A stretch of 60,979 bases of DNA from Oscillospiraceae bacterium (GCA_031280825.1 JAITGE010000049.1:1-60979), one strand, 5' to 3'; counted from the stretch's first letter, positions 32,905 through 42,199 are shown. The notes: generated by a model not told the origin, from the sequence alone. Numbers and translations are program-made.

Positions 32905-34191
32905 TTATAGATTTTTCTCTTCCTGTAAATATTTGCGTATGCCCTTCCTGCAAAACAGGAAAATGATGGCACCCACCGCAGAAACGCCCACCCAGCCTGC
33001 CGCGCTGCCCTGCCAGCCGAAGCGGTGCGCTGCCAGCGTGCTGCCGAACATCGAAACCGCAGAACCGAGGTAAACAAAGGCGTTCACAAGCCCGGCCGCG
33101 AAGCCCGCCCGCCCATTGCCGCGGAAGCGGCGCGGGAACTGCGTCACTAGCATCAGGTTGATCCCGTGCATTGCCCCGGTGAGCAGTGCCATCAGCAGAA
33201 CGCTTGGCGCCAGCCAACGCCCGAGCACAAACGGGAGGGGCAGGGCGACGACAGCGCCCACCGCAAAAAAGAACGCCGCGCCCCGGAATTCATTGCCAAG
33301 CCTGCGCTCCATCCAACCGGCAAAGCGAAAGCTCAGCGCGGCGACAAACGGCAGCACAATCGCTGAAAGCACGGCTGCTTCCGGCGGCAGACCGGCAAAG
33401 CCGTCCGTAAGCAGGACGGGCATCCAGGTGCCTACGCCGTCGCGCACGACGCCCTGCAGCGTCACCGCCAGCAGAACGGGCAACATGGGAAAGCGCAGGA
33501 AGGAGCGAAGCGGCGGCGTGGCGGCCGGAGCTTGCACGGCGCGCGGCAGCGTCGGCAGCCTCAGAATGGGCGCCGCCGCACAAAACGAGAACAGCGCGGC
33601 GCAGGGGAAGATCCACCGCCAATTCGCAAGATGTGACAGCAAGGGCACAAGCAGATAAACCAGCACCGTGCCCGCCGCGCTGGCCTCGCTGAGCTTCACG
33701 TTTGCGCGGGTGTATGCCGCGCCGTGCAGATGCTTCGTGAGCAGCTCCACAATGGCGGGCCAGAGCATCGCTTGCGCGAAGCCGCTCAAGCCCAGCAGAA
33801 TCGCTACGAACCACGGAAAGACCGCGAAGGGCATGAACGCGCTCCCGGCGGTGAAGACGGCGCAGGTCAGCAGAGTCATGCAACCGCCCATGGCGAGCAT
33901 ACCGCCTAACAGCAGACGCTCCGCGCGAAAACGGCGCAACAAAAACGCGCAGCACAGCTGCCCTGCCGCATAGGCGGCAAAGGCGGCTGTGCTGCCCGCA
34001 CCCAAGCGGGCTTCCGCGTTTTTGCCCAATACCCCACCAAGCTCCGCCAGCATGGGGCTGAGTGCGGCGGTGTAGGCGCAGCGGACGACATAGCCCGCAA
34101 AATAGGCGAACCAGCACGCGGAGAGGAGGCTGTTGGCACTTTTCTTTAGGCAAGCCCGCCACGCGCGCGGCTTCTGCAGCCAACCGTTCAA
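32905..34191 (-). CDS. MFS transporter, organophosphate/antiporter-like
   Basis: A 428-aa protein with 12 predicted membrane helices. The first helix region FAYFAGYVVRCAYTAAL and the loop AMLWPAIVELLTKHL are reminiscent of the OPA/GlpT-UhpT branch of the MFS; substrate unknown. The start appears to be TTG at 34191 overlapping the previous stop (TTGA), with no ATG until about residue 47, so translation is likely coupled to the beta-helix gene. Confidence 0.82.
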   Translation of the reverse strand: MNGWLQKPRAWRACLKKSANSLLSACWFAYFAGYVVRCAYTAALSPMLAELGGVLGKNAEARLGAGSTAAFAAYAAGQLCCAFLLRRFRAERLLLGGMLAMGGCMTLLTCAVFTAGSAFMPFAVFPWFVAILLGLSGFAQAMLWPAIVELLTKHLHGAAYTRANVKLSEASAAGTVLVYLLVPLLSHLANWRWIFPCAALFSFCAAAPILRLPTLPRAVQAPAATPPLRSFLRFPMLPVLLAVTLQGVVRDGVGTWMPVLLTDGFAGLPPEAAVLSAIVLPFVAALSFRFAGWMERRLGNEFRGAAFFFAVGAVVALPLPFVLGRWLAPSVLLMALLTGAMHGINLMLVTQFPRRFRGNGRAGFAAGLVNAFVYLGSAVSMFGSTLAAHRFGWQGSAAGWVGVSAVGAIIFLFCRKGIRKYLQEEKNL

Positions 34192-35300
34192 AATACTGCT
34201 TTTGCGTATGCCGCAACACCTTTAACCGCGCAATCCAGCAGCCAGTTGCACACGGCGAAGACCTTGCCGAAGCTCATGGCAAGCCAATCGGCAGTATTTG
34301 CGGCGATGGCTTCGCCTTCACGCAAATCCGCCGCTGCGGAGCTTTGCAGGGTATAGAAAATCCGTGTCGTAAAGCCATACCGCTGCGTTTGGATACTGTG
34401 CGCCGCTCCGGCGTATTGCCCGACCTCCGCACCGTAACGAATGTGCTTGTAAGCACCCTCCAGCGCAAAAAAGAGAGCCTTGGCGGTGTCGATCGGCACA
34501 CCCGCAGCGTTGCGGGGCGGCGCCAGGAGTGTAATGGGCGCGGGCGCGCCGTCGCCAATGCGTCCGGCGGCGCGATCCTCCACCGCAAAGACGCCCTCCT
34601 TGCAGCGGACGCCGCTCAAATCCAGGTTGCCCACGGCGTCATAGCCGTTGCGGACAAGCACACCCGCGCGGATGTTGCCCTCGGTGGAGCAATCCTCCAG
34701 CACCAAGCCACCGCAATCGGGGCTTTCGTCGAAATAGAAGCCACCCTGCCTGCTGTAGTTGGCTTGCACGCGCCGCAGGAGCATCGTCTTGCCAGTATAG
34801 CGCGAAAGGATATTTACCGCGCCGCGCTGCCCGCCCAGGCAAATCACATCCGTTGCGCTAAAGCGGTCGGCGAACACACGCAGAGCAAAATCCACGCCAA
34901 AACGCGCGTTGATCGTCAGGTTTTCGATCGTCACGCCATCCCCGCGCACAGTCAGAACATCCTCGCGGCGGTCGCGCAGCTCTGCGTTCAGGCTGTCGTT
35001 GTAGCCTGCTTGCAGCACAATTTGGGCGTTTTCGCCTTTGCCGCGCAGGGTGAGGTCGTGGAAGATCAAGCCGCCGTCAAAGCTGCCATCCCGCAAGCCA
35101 ACGGGCAGGGTGGTCACGCGCCCTTCGATTTCCACCAGTCCGCCGCCGCAGGCCTGCGCGAGGGCTTCGCGCAGCGTGCCGCTAAAAGCCGCGCCATTGA
35201 GATAAATCCGCCCGTCATCCGCCGCGAAGCCGGGCGTGGCAAGCCCGGCGCAGAGCAATACGGTAAGCAAAAGGGCGAAGATTTTTCTGTGCGATTTCAT
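34188..35300 (-). CDS. Secreted right-handed beta-helix protein
   Basis: A 370-aa protein with a signal peptide (1-26, ending GFAAD). The middle (about 60-260) has the ladder of short strands seen in pectate-lyase-like parallel beta-helices, e.g. VTIENLTINARFG, VLEDCSTEGNIRAG and GNLDLSGVRCKEGVF. The lyase catalytic residues cannot be assigned. GGAGGG precedes the ATG at 35300. It follows pgk by 42 bp and overlaps the transporter gene. Confidence 0.8.
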   Translation of the reverse strand: MKSHRKIFALLLTVLLCAGLATPGFAADDGRIYLNGAAFSGTLREALAQACGGGLVEIEGRVTTLPVGLRDGSFDGGLIFHDLTLRGKGENAQIVLQAGYNDSLNAELRDRREDVLTVRGDGVTIENLTINARFGVDFALRVFADRFSATDVICLGGQRGAVNILSRYTGKTMLLRRVQANYSRQGGFYFDESPDCGGLVLEDCSTEGNIRAGVLVRNGYDAVGNLDLSGVRCKEGVFAVEDRAAGRIGDGAPAPITLLAPPRNAAGVPIDTAKALFFALEGAYKHIRYGAEVGQYAGAAHSIQTQRYGFTTRIFYTLQSSAAADLREGEAIAANTADWLAMSFGKVFAVCNWLLDCAVKGVAAYAKAVF

Positions 35301-35342
35301 TTTCCCTCCACGGCGACAAGAATACTTTTGGCAAACAAACGC

Positions 35343-36533
35343 TTATTTCTCGTTTAAGCAGGCAATGCCGGGCAGTTCCTTGCCTTCCAAAAATTCCAGC
35401 GACGCGCCGCCGCCGGTGGAAATGTGGCTCATCTTGGGCGCGAAGCCCAGCTTTTGCACCGCCGCAGCCGAATCGCCGCCACCAATGATGGAAATCGCGC
35501 CGCTTTCGGCGACAGCTGTCGCCACCGCAACCGTGCCCTTGGCAAACTGTTCAAACTCAAACACGCCCATCGGACCGTTCCAAATCACCGTGCCGCTGCC
35601 CTTGATGGCATCGCTGAAAAGAGCGCGGGTTTTTTCGCCGATATCCAGCCCCATCCAACCGTCGGGGATTGCGTCGGAGGGTACGGTTTTGGCTTCGGTG
35701 TTCGCGTCAAACGCCTTGCCGACAACGGTATCCACCGGCAGAAGGAAGTTCACGCCCTTCTCCTTTGCTTTCTGGAGCATTTCCAACGCCAGCCCGAGCT
35801 TTTCCGGTTCACAGAGGGAGGTTCCGACAGAATTGCCCTGCGCGGCGAAAAAGGTGTATGCCATGCCGCCGCCGACAATGAGTGTGTCGACCTTCTCGAG
35901 CAAATTGCTGATCACCCCGATTTTATCCGAAACCTTCGCCCCGCCGAGGATTGCCGTCAGCGGACGCTTTGGCTCCTCCAGCGCGCCGCCCATGAATTGG
36001 ATTTCCTTACGGATCAAATACCCACTTACGGCGGGCAGATAATCCGCCACGCCGGTGGTGGAGGAATGCGCGCGGTGCGCCGAGCCGAAAGCATCGTTGA
36101 CGAAGACATCTGCCAACGCGGCGAATTTTTGCGAAAGCGCGGGGTCGTTTTTCGTTTCACCTTTTTCAAAGCGCACGTTTTCCAGCAGCAGCACCTCGCC
36201 CGGCTTCAGCGCGGCGGCAAGCGCCTGAGCGTTTTCGCCCACCACGTCGCTTGCCATTTTCACGGTCTTGCCCAGCAGCTCGCGCAGGCGGGCGGCGACG
36301 GGCGCAAGCGAAAATGCCGGATCTGGCTCCCCCTTCGGGCGACCGAGATGCGAGCAAAGAATCACCCTTGCCCCCTGCGCCAAAAGATATTCTACCGTGG
36401 GGAGCGAAGCGACAATGCGCTTGTCGCTGGTGATCCTTGCGCCATCCAGCGGCACGTTAAAATCGCAGCGCACCAGGACGCGCTTGCCCGCGACGGCAAT
36501 GTCTTCAATAGATTTTTTGTTCAGAACGTTCAT
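35343..36533 (-). CDS. pgk: Phosphoglycerate kinase
   Basis: Makes ATP from 1,3-bisphosphoglycerate in glycolysis. The 396-aa product has [58 protein letters not shown] and the C-terminal [13 protein letters not shown], all standard. The ATG at 36533 has AAGGAG upstream. No gap, tpiA or gpm is adjacent; it heads a unit with the beta-helix protein and transporter. Confidence 0.97.
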   Translation of the reverse strand: MNVLNKKSIEDIAVAGKRVLVRCDFNVPLDGARITSDKRIVASLPTVEYLLAQGARVILCSHLGRPKGEPDPAFSLAPVAARLRELLGKTVKMASDVVGENAQALAAALKPGEVLLLENVRFEKGETKNDPALSQKFAALADVFVNDAFGSAHRAHSSTTGVADYLPAVSGYLIRKEIQFMGGALEEPKRPLTAILGGAKVSDKIGVISNLLEKVDTLIVGGGMAYTFFAAQGNSVGTSLCEPEKLGLALEMLQKAKEKGVNFLLPVDTVVGKAFDANTEAKTVPSDAIPDGWMGLDIGEKTRALFSDAIKGSGTVIWNGPMGVFEFEQFAKGTVAVATAVAESGAISIIGGGDSAAAVQKLGFAPKMSHISTGGGASLEFLEGKELPGIACLNEK

Positions 36534-36574
36534 GCGAAAATCTCCTTGCTTCATCGTATTATATGGACACGGAC

Positions 36575-36603
36575 ATTATATAACAGCGCCGTGGGAAAGT
36601 CAA
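36575..36603 (-). promoter_or_regulatory. Sigma-A promoter of pgk
   Basis: Minus strand: TTGACT (36598-36603), 17-bp spacer, TATAAT (36575-36580). Confidence 0.85.
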
Positions 36604-36692
36604 GGCGGGTGCAGCTTTTGCCACGGCAAAGCCCTGATAAGCTCTTGGCCGGAACAGTTTCAAGGACACCTTGGAGATTTTAATTATAACAT

Positions 36693-37385
36693 GTTGGAAC
36701 GGATGAAATCTTTGGCGGGTATCCTTGGTTTCGCAGCCCGGAAGCGTTTGCGCAGCGGAGGTTTCCTTGGAGTGACATGAACGCGCGGCGCAGCTTTTTG
36801 CGAACGGATGTATTGGATGCGCTGGATTTGGATGCGTACGCACAAGCGGCGTATGACGCTTCTGTTGCGCAAACGCCGCGCTGCGCGGCGGATAGCCCAG
36901 AGGAGGCGCGGCGGCGGGAGATCGCGTGGCTGAACCTGCGCTGGTTCATGCAAACACTGCTGGATCGCATGGATCGTGCATCCATGGCGTCCTGCCTGGA
37001 AGCGCGCGTGCCGTTTGCGGATCACCGCATTTTGGAATATGTTTGGAATATTCCGTGGGGAATGAAATATAGAAACGCCGCCGTAAAATATATTTTACGC
37101 GCGGCGGGGCGCGGCTGGCTGCCGGATTCAGTGCTATACCGCGCCAAAAGCCCTTACCCGAAAACCTACAACCCCGCTTATGAAAAGCTGCTGGCGGAGC
37201 GGATGCGCGATTTGCTTGCCTCGCCAAATGAACCTCTGCACAACTATGTGTGCCGAAAAAAAGCGGAGGATTTTTTGGCGGCTCCCGCCGATTATGGCAA
37301 GCCGTGGTATGGGCAGCTGATGGCGGCGCCCCAGCGCATTGCGTGGTTTTTACAATTGAACAGCTGGCTGCGGCGATATTTTTAA
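36693..37385 (+). pseudogene. 3' fragment of asparagine synthase (asnB-like)
   Basis: The frame reads from TDEIFGGYPWFRSPEAF at about 36699 through NARRSFLRTD, LLDRMDRASMASCLEARVPFADHRILEYVWNIPW and ends RRYF at 37385. These are the C-terminal ~230 residues of the asparagine synthase domain. The N-terminal glutaminase domain and the ATP-binding SGGLDS loop are absent; in-frame stops lie just upstream at about 36680-36690. The only ATG (36777) lies downstream of the conserved GGYPW. A 5'-truncated remnant is the best reading. Confidence 0.85.
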
Positions 37386-37422
37386 CGATGCCAGGAAGGC
37401 TCCGTTCTGAATTTTTTATGGC

Positions 37423-37457
37423 AAAAAAACCGGCGCGACCATATTGCCGCGCCGGTT
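37423..37457 (-). terminator. Terminator of the 46-aa peptide gene
   Basis: On the minus strand AACCGGCGCG (37448-37457) pairs with CGCGCCGGTT (37428-37437), followed by seven T's. It begins 15 bp after the stop codon at 37472. Confidence 0.92.
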
Positions 37458-37471
37458 CCGCTTGGTTCACC

Positions 37472-37612
37472 TTAGCCGTTCATTCCCAGAATCATATCCA
37501 AAAGGATCTGGAAACCGCCGGCAACGTAGGTGTTGATAAAATCCTGAATCCAATCAAAAACAGGTTGAATGAAGCCGAAGATCTCATCGAAATATTGACC
37601 AATGTCTGGCAT
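37472..37612 (-). CDS. 46-aa amphipathic peptide of unknown function
   Basis: A textbook small gene: AAAGGAGG (37621-37628) 8 bp before ATG 37612, 46 codons, TAA at 37472, strong terminator immediately after. The peptide starts MPDIGQYFDEIFGFIQ and ends LLDMILGMNG; acidic and aromatic residues alternate with Ile/Phe/Leu over its whole length, suggesting one or two amphipathic helices. There is no signal peptide and no Cys. It follows galU by 99 bp. It could be a membrane-active peptide, a small regulator or a toxin; nothing in the sequence decides. Confidence 0.72.
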   Translation of the reverse strand: MPDIGQYFDEIFGFIQPVFDWIQDFINTYVAGGFQILLDMILGMNG

Positions 37613-37711
37613 ACCACGAGCCTCCTTTCTGCAGTATTTTCACATCTTTAGTCGGACAAGCGCAGAAGATTCCTTACGGTGATATGAAAAATTGCCACAT
37701 GGCGATACGAC

Positions 37712-38614
37712 TCACAGTGCCGCTGCCAGAGTCTTCACATAAGCCTTGAACTCTTCGGCAACCTCCGGGTGATGCAACGCAACCTCGCAGTTGGCTTGCA
37801 GGATGCCGAACTTATTGCCCATATCATAGCGCCTCCCAATAAAATCTACAGCCATGAGCTTGCCCTGCCTGCCCAGCTCCGCCATCGCGTCTGTAAGGTA
37901 ATATTCCTCCCCGGCAGGCGTTTCGGCGCAACCCTGCTCCAGCAGCCCAAAAATTTCCGGCGGTAAAATCACGCGCCCCAGAATGGAATAGCGCGAAAGC
38001 TTTTCTGTTTCGATTTGTGCCGGGCTGGGCTTTTCGATAATATAGGGCACTGTGAAAACGCGCTCCTGCCCCGGCACGGGTGTGGCGCCCACAGAGCAAT
38101 ACTTTGGCAAATTCTTCAGCGAAACCTCGTTCACACCCACAACGCCGCAGCCACCGTTGGCTTCGCTCACGCGCACCAGCTGTGCGGTCACGGGGTCGGG
38201 GTTCAGAATCACATCGTCACCGTAAAGCACGGCAAAAGGCTCGTCGCCCACAAAGCTCTTGCCGCAAAGCACGGCATGCCCCAGTCCCTTGGTGATCTTT
38301 TGCCGCAAAAAATAGATGTTTGCGCCCACTTGCGAGGCTTGCATCACCTGCTCCAAAATGCCCGCCTTGGAGGGGTTCGCTTTGAGCTGCGTTTCCAACT
38401 CGAAGGCGTGGTCAAAATGATCTTCGATGACGCCCTTGCCCCGGTTGGTGATAATCAAAATATCCTCAATCCCGGCGGCGACGGCTTCTTCGACAATATA
38501 CTGGATCGCGGGCTTGTCAACGATATTCAGCATTTCCTTCGGCACAGCCTTCGATGCCGGCAGGACACGCGTCCCAAGACCCGCCGCCGGAATGATTGCC
38601 TTGCGAATTTTCAT
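37712..38614 (-). CDS. galU: UTP-glucose-1-phosphate uridylyltransferase
   Basis: Makes UDP-glucose for glycolipids, wall sugars and exopolysaccharide. The 300-aa protein has IPAAGLGTRVLPASKAVPKEML, VDKPAIQYIVEEAV, GLGHAVLCGKSFVGDEPFAVLYGDDV, and GRVILPPEIF. ATG 38614 is chosen at the family start, preceded by AGAGAGG. It lies 25 bp after efp and is probably in its operon. Confidence 0.96.
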   Translation of the reverse strand: MKIRKAIIPAAGLGTRVLPASKAVPKEMLNIVDKPAIQYIVEEAVAAGIEDILIITNRGKGVIEDHFDHAFELETQLKANPSKAGILEQVMQASQVGANIYFLRQKITKGLGHAVLCGKSFVGDEPFAVLYGDDVILNPDPVTAQLVRVSEANGGCGVVGVNEVSLKNLPKYCSVGATPVPGQERVFTVPYIIEKPSPAQIETEKLSRYSILGRVILPPEIFGLLEQGCAETPAGEEYYLTDAMAELGRQGKLMAVDFIGRRYDMGNKFGILQANCEVALHHPEVAEEFKAYVKTLAAAL

Positions 38615-38639
38615 AATAAACGAACCTCTCTTTGGTATT

Positions 38640-39197
38640 TTATGCGCGGCTGACGTATTCCCCCGTGCGGGTATCGACGATGACCGTTTCGCCTTCGTCA
38701 ATGAAGAGCGGAACATTCACCACTGCGCCGGTTTCGAGCACCGCGGGCTTGGTAGCGTTGGTGGCTGTGTTGCCTTTAAAGCCGGGGTCTGTTTGCGTGA
38801 TTTGCAGGGTAACGGTCGTTGGCGGCTCCACGCCGAAGACATTGCCTTTGTAAGAAAGAATCTTGCAGACAAAATCTTCTTTCACAAACCGGAAGCTTTC
38901 GGGCAAATCGCTCTTATTGATGGGCACCATTTCAAAGGTTTCGCCATCCATAAAATAGTATAAATCGCCGTCGCTGTAGGAATACGTCATTTCCTTTCGT
39001 TCAATATAGGCAGCGGGGAATTTATCGGAAGGATTGAATGTGCGCTCCACCACAGAGCCGGCAATCACATTGCGCACCTTCGTGCGCACAAACGCCGCGC
39101 CCTTGCCGGGCTTCACGTGCTGGAACTCGATGATTTGATAGACCGCGCCTTCCATCTCGAATGTTACACCGTTGCGGAAATCACCCGCTGAAACCAT
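38640..39197 (-). CDS. efp: Elongation factor P
   Basis: Rescues ribosomes stalled on polyproline. The 185-aa protein has three OB-like domains: the KOW-like N-terminus with HVKPGKGAAFVRTK (modifiable Lys in the PGKG loop at about residue 32), the EMTYSYSDGDLYYFMD region and the C-terminal GFKGNTATNATKPAVLETGAVVNVPLFI signature. ATG 39197 with a GAAGGTAGG site. yebC, also linked to polyproline stalling in recent work, is elsewhere in this window. Confidence 0.96.
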   Translation of the reverse strand: MVSAGDFRNGVTFEMEGAVYQIIEFQHVKPGKGAAFVRTKVRNVIAGSVVERTFNPSDKFPAAYIERKEMTYSYSDGDLYYFMDGETFEMVPINKSDLPESFRFVKEDFVCKILSYKGNVFGVEPPTTVTLQITQTDPGFKGNTATNATKPAVLETGAVVNVPLFIDEGETVIVDTRTGEYVSRA

Positions 39198-39232
39198 AGG
39201 AATTACCTACCTTCTCATTTCAATATACCCAT

Positions 39233-39261
39233 ATTATAAGCGATTGCGCACGAAAATGCAA
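39233..39261 (-). promoter_or_regulatory. Sigma-A promoter of efp-galU
   Basis: Minus strand: TTGCAT (39256-39261), 17-bp spacer, TATAAT (39233-39238). Confidence 0.82.
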
Positions 39262-39310
39262 GCCCCGGGTTTTCTGTTGGACGGGGAAAGGCGGCGCACG
39301 CGAAGCAGGC

Positions 39311-39895
39311 TCACCACAGCCGCCCCAAAAGCAGGCGCGCGAACCAATCCCAGGCAATTTGGAACCAAGCAGAAATCATCTGCCATACGCTGACGCTGCC
39401 GGAGGCGCCGCCGGTTTCGTCCGCTTCACCGTCAATGAACAATTGCACGGCGTAAACCGTGCCGTTGGCAGCTTCATAGACGCCCACGCCAATTTGCGTG
39501 TACGCCGCTTTTAAAATATTTTTGCGGTGTCCGTTGGAGTTCATCCAGCCCGCCATCACAGCCTCGGGCGTGGCATAGCCGTAGGCGATGTTTTCGCCGC
39601 GCGCACTGTAATCCAGGTTGTACGCATCCAAAACCGTGATATAGCTGCTGCCGTTGGGGCGCGTGTGCGAGAAAAGCACCGCGCATTCCTCCGCGCGCTT
39701 TTGCGCGGCCTGCGTGAGTGCGCTGTTGTTCGCCGCGAGTGCGCCAACACCACGCGCGGCACGTTCCCGGTTCGAAATATTCACCACCCTGGCGGCATAA
39801 TCGGACGCCACGGCGGTAACGGGCAAAGCAAAGAAAGCCAACACCAAAAGTGACACGCAGACCAATGAAAGCGTGCGCCGCGGAATCTTTTTCAT
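39311..39895 (-). CDS. Secreted CAP/SCP-domain protein (YkwD-like)
   Basis: A 194-aa protein with a signal peptide (1-31, ending TAVAS) and a CAP domain: ISNRERAARGVGAL, AQKRAEECAVLFSHTRPNG, GENIAYGYATPEAVMAGWMNSNGHRKNIL, GVGVYEA. The CAP His/Glu residues (SHTR, ENIAYG, GHRKNIL) are intact. A hydrophobic Trp-rich C-terminus (about 172-194) may anchor it. Bacterial CAP proteins are common in spore-formers with mostly unknown roles. GGAGG precedes ATG 39895; 49 bp after gatB. Confidence 0.9.
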   Translation of the reverse strand: MKKIPRRTLSLVCVSLLVLAFFALPVTAVASDYAARVVNISNRERAARGVGALAANNSALTQAAQKRAEECAVLFSHTRPNGSSYITVLDAYNLDYSARGENIAYGYATPEAVMAGWMNSNGHRKNILKAAYTQIGVGVYEAANGTVYAVQLFIDGEADETGGASGSVSVWQMISAWFQIAWDWFARLLLGRLW

Positions 39896-39944
39896 AAGGC
39901 CCTCCTCTCGTTTCTTTGACCGCGTATTCATCCTTGCGCAAAAG

Positions 39945-41372
39945 CTAGCCCAGCATTTCTCGGAGCAACCGCGCAACCTCCTGCGCCGGGGCTTGCCCGC
40001 GTAGCGCCTTCATGCCTTGCCCGATGAGAAACTGCAGCGCTTGCGCTTTGCCTGCCTTGTATTCGCTCACCGATTTTCCGTTTGCCGCCAGCACCTGCTC
40101 CAGCGCGGTGCGGATCGCGCCGTTATCCGTTACCTGCGCAAGACCGTTCGCTTGGATGAATTGATCCGGATCAACGGCATTTTTGAACACCTCGGCAAAG
40201 ATTTTTTTCGCCGTGCCCCGGTTGACGGTGTTATCCTGCACGCGCAGAATCAGCTTGCCCAGCGCTTCGGGCGGGAAGGGCATGTCCTCCGGCAAGGTTT
40301 GCGTTTGCTGGAGCAACCGCAGCACCTCGCCCATGACCCAGTTTGCGGTCTCCTTTGGATCGCCGCAAATCGCCGCCGCCGTTTCAAATAGGCGCACCAA
40401 ATGCAGCGATCCCGTCAGGATGCCCGTGTCGTAAGCGGGCAAGCCCAGTTCCTCCCTATACCGCCGCTTTTTCGCTTCCGGCAGCTCGGGCAGCGCGGCG
40501 CGAATGCACTCTATTTCCGCTTCGGAAATTTCGATGGGCGGCAAATCCGGTTCGGGGAAATATTTATAGTCCTGCGCGTCCTCTTTTGAGCGCATGGCGT
40601 AGCTTTCGCCCGCGTCGTCGTCCCAACGGCGCGTTTCCTGCGTCACAGCGCCGCCGCTTTCAATCAAATCTATCTGCCGTTCGGCTTCGGCTTCAACCGC
40701 CCGTGCAATGGCGCGCAGGGAGTTAATGTTCTTCATTTCGGTTCGCGTGCCGAACTCCGCCGCACCCACGGGGCGTACGGAAAGGTTCACGTCGGCGCGG
40801 AGCGAGCCCTCCTGCATTTTACAATCCGAAACACCGATATATTCCAAGATGGCTTTGAGCCGCTCCACATAATCCACCGCTTCGGCGGCGGAGCGCATAT
40901 CCGGCTGGCTGACGATTTCGAGCAGCGGCACGCCGCAGCGGTTAAAATCCGCCAGGGAAGCGTCCTCCCAAGGATCGTGCGTGAGCTTGCCGGCATCTTC
41001 CTCCATGTGGATTTCCCGGATACGCACCTGCTTTTCACTTTCACCCGCGGCGATGGAAACCGTTCCCCCGGTGCAGATCGGTTCATAGAGCTGTGAAATC
41101 TGGTATGCCTTCGGCAAGTCGGGATAAAAATAATTCTTGCGGTCAAATTGGTTGCTGCGCGTGATACCGCAGCCCGTCGCCAACCCCGCGCGGACGGCGT
41201 ACTCCACCACGGCGCGGTTCAACACCGGGAGCGCCCCCGGCATTCCGGAGCAAACAGGGCAAACCTGCGTGTTCGCCGCCGCGCCGAATCGCGTGGCACA
41301 GGCGCAGAAAATTTTGGATTTTGTGGAAAGCTCACAGTGAACCTCCAAGCCGATCACGGTTTCATAGGGCAT
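39945..41372 (-). CDS. gatB: Aspartyl/glutamyl-tRNA amidotransferase subunit B
   Basis: The kinase-like subunit of GatCAB, which makes Gln-tRNA(Gln) and Asn-tRNA(Asn). The 475-aa protein has IGLEVHCELST, the zinc-site cysteines CACATRFG...CPVCSGMPG, the HMEEDAGKLTH loop and the C-terminal YqeY-like region. ATG 41372 is chosen over the upstream start because AGGTGAAGG precedes it. gatC and gatA, normally adjacent, are not in the window. Confidence 0.95.
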   Translation of the reverse strand: MPYETVIGLEVHCELSTKSKIFCACATRFGAAANTQVCPVCSGMPGALPVLNRAVVEYAVRAGLATGCGITRSNQFDRKNYFYPDLPKAYQISQLYEPICTGGTVSIAAGESEKQVRIREIHMEEDAGKLTHDPWEDASLADFNRCGVPLLEIVSQPDMRSAAEAVDYVERLKAILEYIGVSDCKMQEGSLRADVNLSVRPVGAAEFGTRTEMKNINSLRAIARAVEAEAERQIDLIESGGAVTQETRRWDDDAGESYAMRSKEDAQDYKYFPEPDLPPIEISEAEIECIRAALPELPEAKKRRYREELGLPAYDTGILTGSLHLVRLFETAAAICGDPKETANWVMGEVLRLLQQTQTLPEDMPFPPEALGKLILRVQDNTVNRGTAKKIFAEVFKNAVDPDQFIQANGLAQVTDNGAIRTALEQVLAANGKSVSEYKAGKAQALQFLIGQGMKALRGQAPAQEVARLLREMLG

Positions 41373-41446
41373 ACCTTCACCTCGCGTTGCCGGCACGCCG
41401 CGCTTGCGCCTGTGCCGCATGATAAAATCCGCCAAGCTAGGTCTCA

Positions 41447-41475
41447 ATTATACAGCACGAAAACGGCAAAGTCAA
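41447..41475 (-). promoter_or_regulatory. Sigma-A promoter of gatB
   Basis: Minus strand: TTGACT (41470-41475), 17-bp spacer, TATAAT (41447-41452). Confidence 0.85.
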
Positions 41476-41547
41476 GCCACGGTCGGGATGTGCGCAAAAA
41501 GCGTCAAAAACAGGGCGACACAGTTTCAGCTTTCCAGCCGCAACATC

Positions 41548-42138
41548 TTACCGCCAAAGCGCTGTTTTGTCAAGCTTCTCAGAGGTTGCTTTAAAAGCAC
41601 AGCAATGTATGTGATCATTCACAATCCCCACCGCCTGCAGATAGCTGTAAATGATTGTGCTGCCCACAAATTTGAACCCCAGCTTTTTCATGTCGCGGCT
41701 GATCCTATCCGACAGCGGCGTATTGACCGGCATGTCCTCCTGCCGTGCCCAACCACCCACGACGGGCACGCCACCCGCATAGTTCCACAAAAAATTACCC
41801 AGCCCGCCGGGCAGCTTCAGCGCGCACTGCGCGTTGGTGACGGCGGCGGCGATTTTTAGCTTATTGCGGATAATTCCGGGGTTTTGCAGCAGTGCCGCGA
41901 TTTTTTCGCCGTCATAAGCAGCGACCTTTTGCACGTTGAAGCTGTCGAACGCGGCGCGGTAATTCTCACGTTTATGCAGCACGCACGACCATGAAAGCCC
42001 CGCCTGCGCGCCCTCCAGAATCAGCATCTCAAAGAGTCGGCTTTCGTCGTGGCAGGGCACGCCCCATTCGGTGTCGTGGTAGGCTTGCATGAGAACATCG
42101 GGGGTTTCTGCCCACGGGCAGCGGTGAAGCTCAGGCAT
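41548..42138 (-). CDS. tag: DNA-3-methyladenine glycosylase I
   Basis: Removes 3-methyladenine from alkylated DNA. The 196-aa protein has the Tag start HRCPWAETPDVLMQAYHDTEWGVP, LFEMLILEGAQAGLSWSCVLHKRE, and the zinc-snap residues near the end (VNDHIHCC). ATG 42138 is preferred to 42171 because a GGAGG sits 5 bp upstream. Third gene in the transporter-LRR-tag run. Confidence 0.94.
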   Translation of the reverse strand: MPELHRCPWAETPDVLMQAYHDTEWGVPCHDESRLFEMLILEGAQAGLSWSCVLHKRENYRAAFDSFNVQKVAAYDGEKIAALLQNPGIIRNKLKIAAAVTNAQCALKLPGGLGNFLWNYAGGVPVVGGWARQEDMPVNTPLSDRISRDMKKLGFKFVGSTIIYSYLQAVGIVNDHIHCCAFKATSEKLDKTALWR

Positions 42139-42199
42139 ATGCTCCTCCGTTGCGAATTGCTCTGCTTTCATCGTTGTACCCCGTCAGCATCTTAAAATT

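Noticed and set aside
37682-37711. GCCACATGGC palindrome after galU as a terminator
   Set aside because: Four-base arms around a two-base loop are too weak; the convincing terminator lies after the 46-aa gene.
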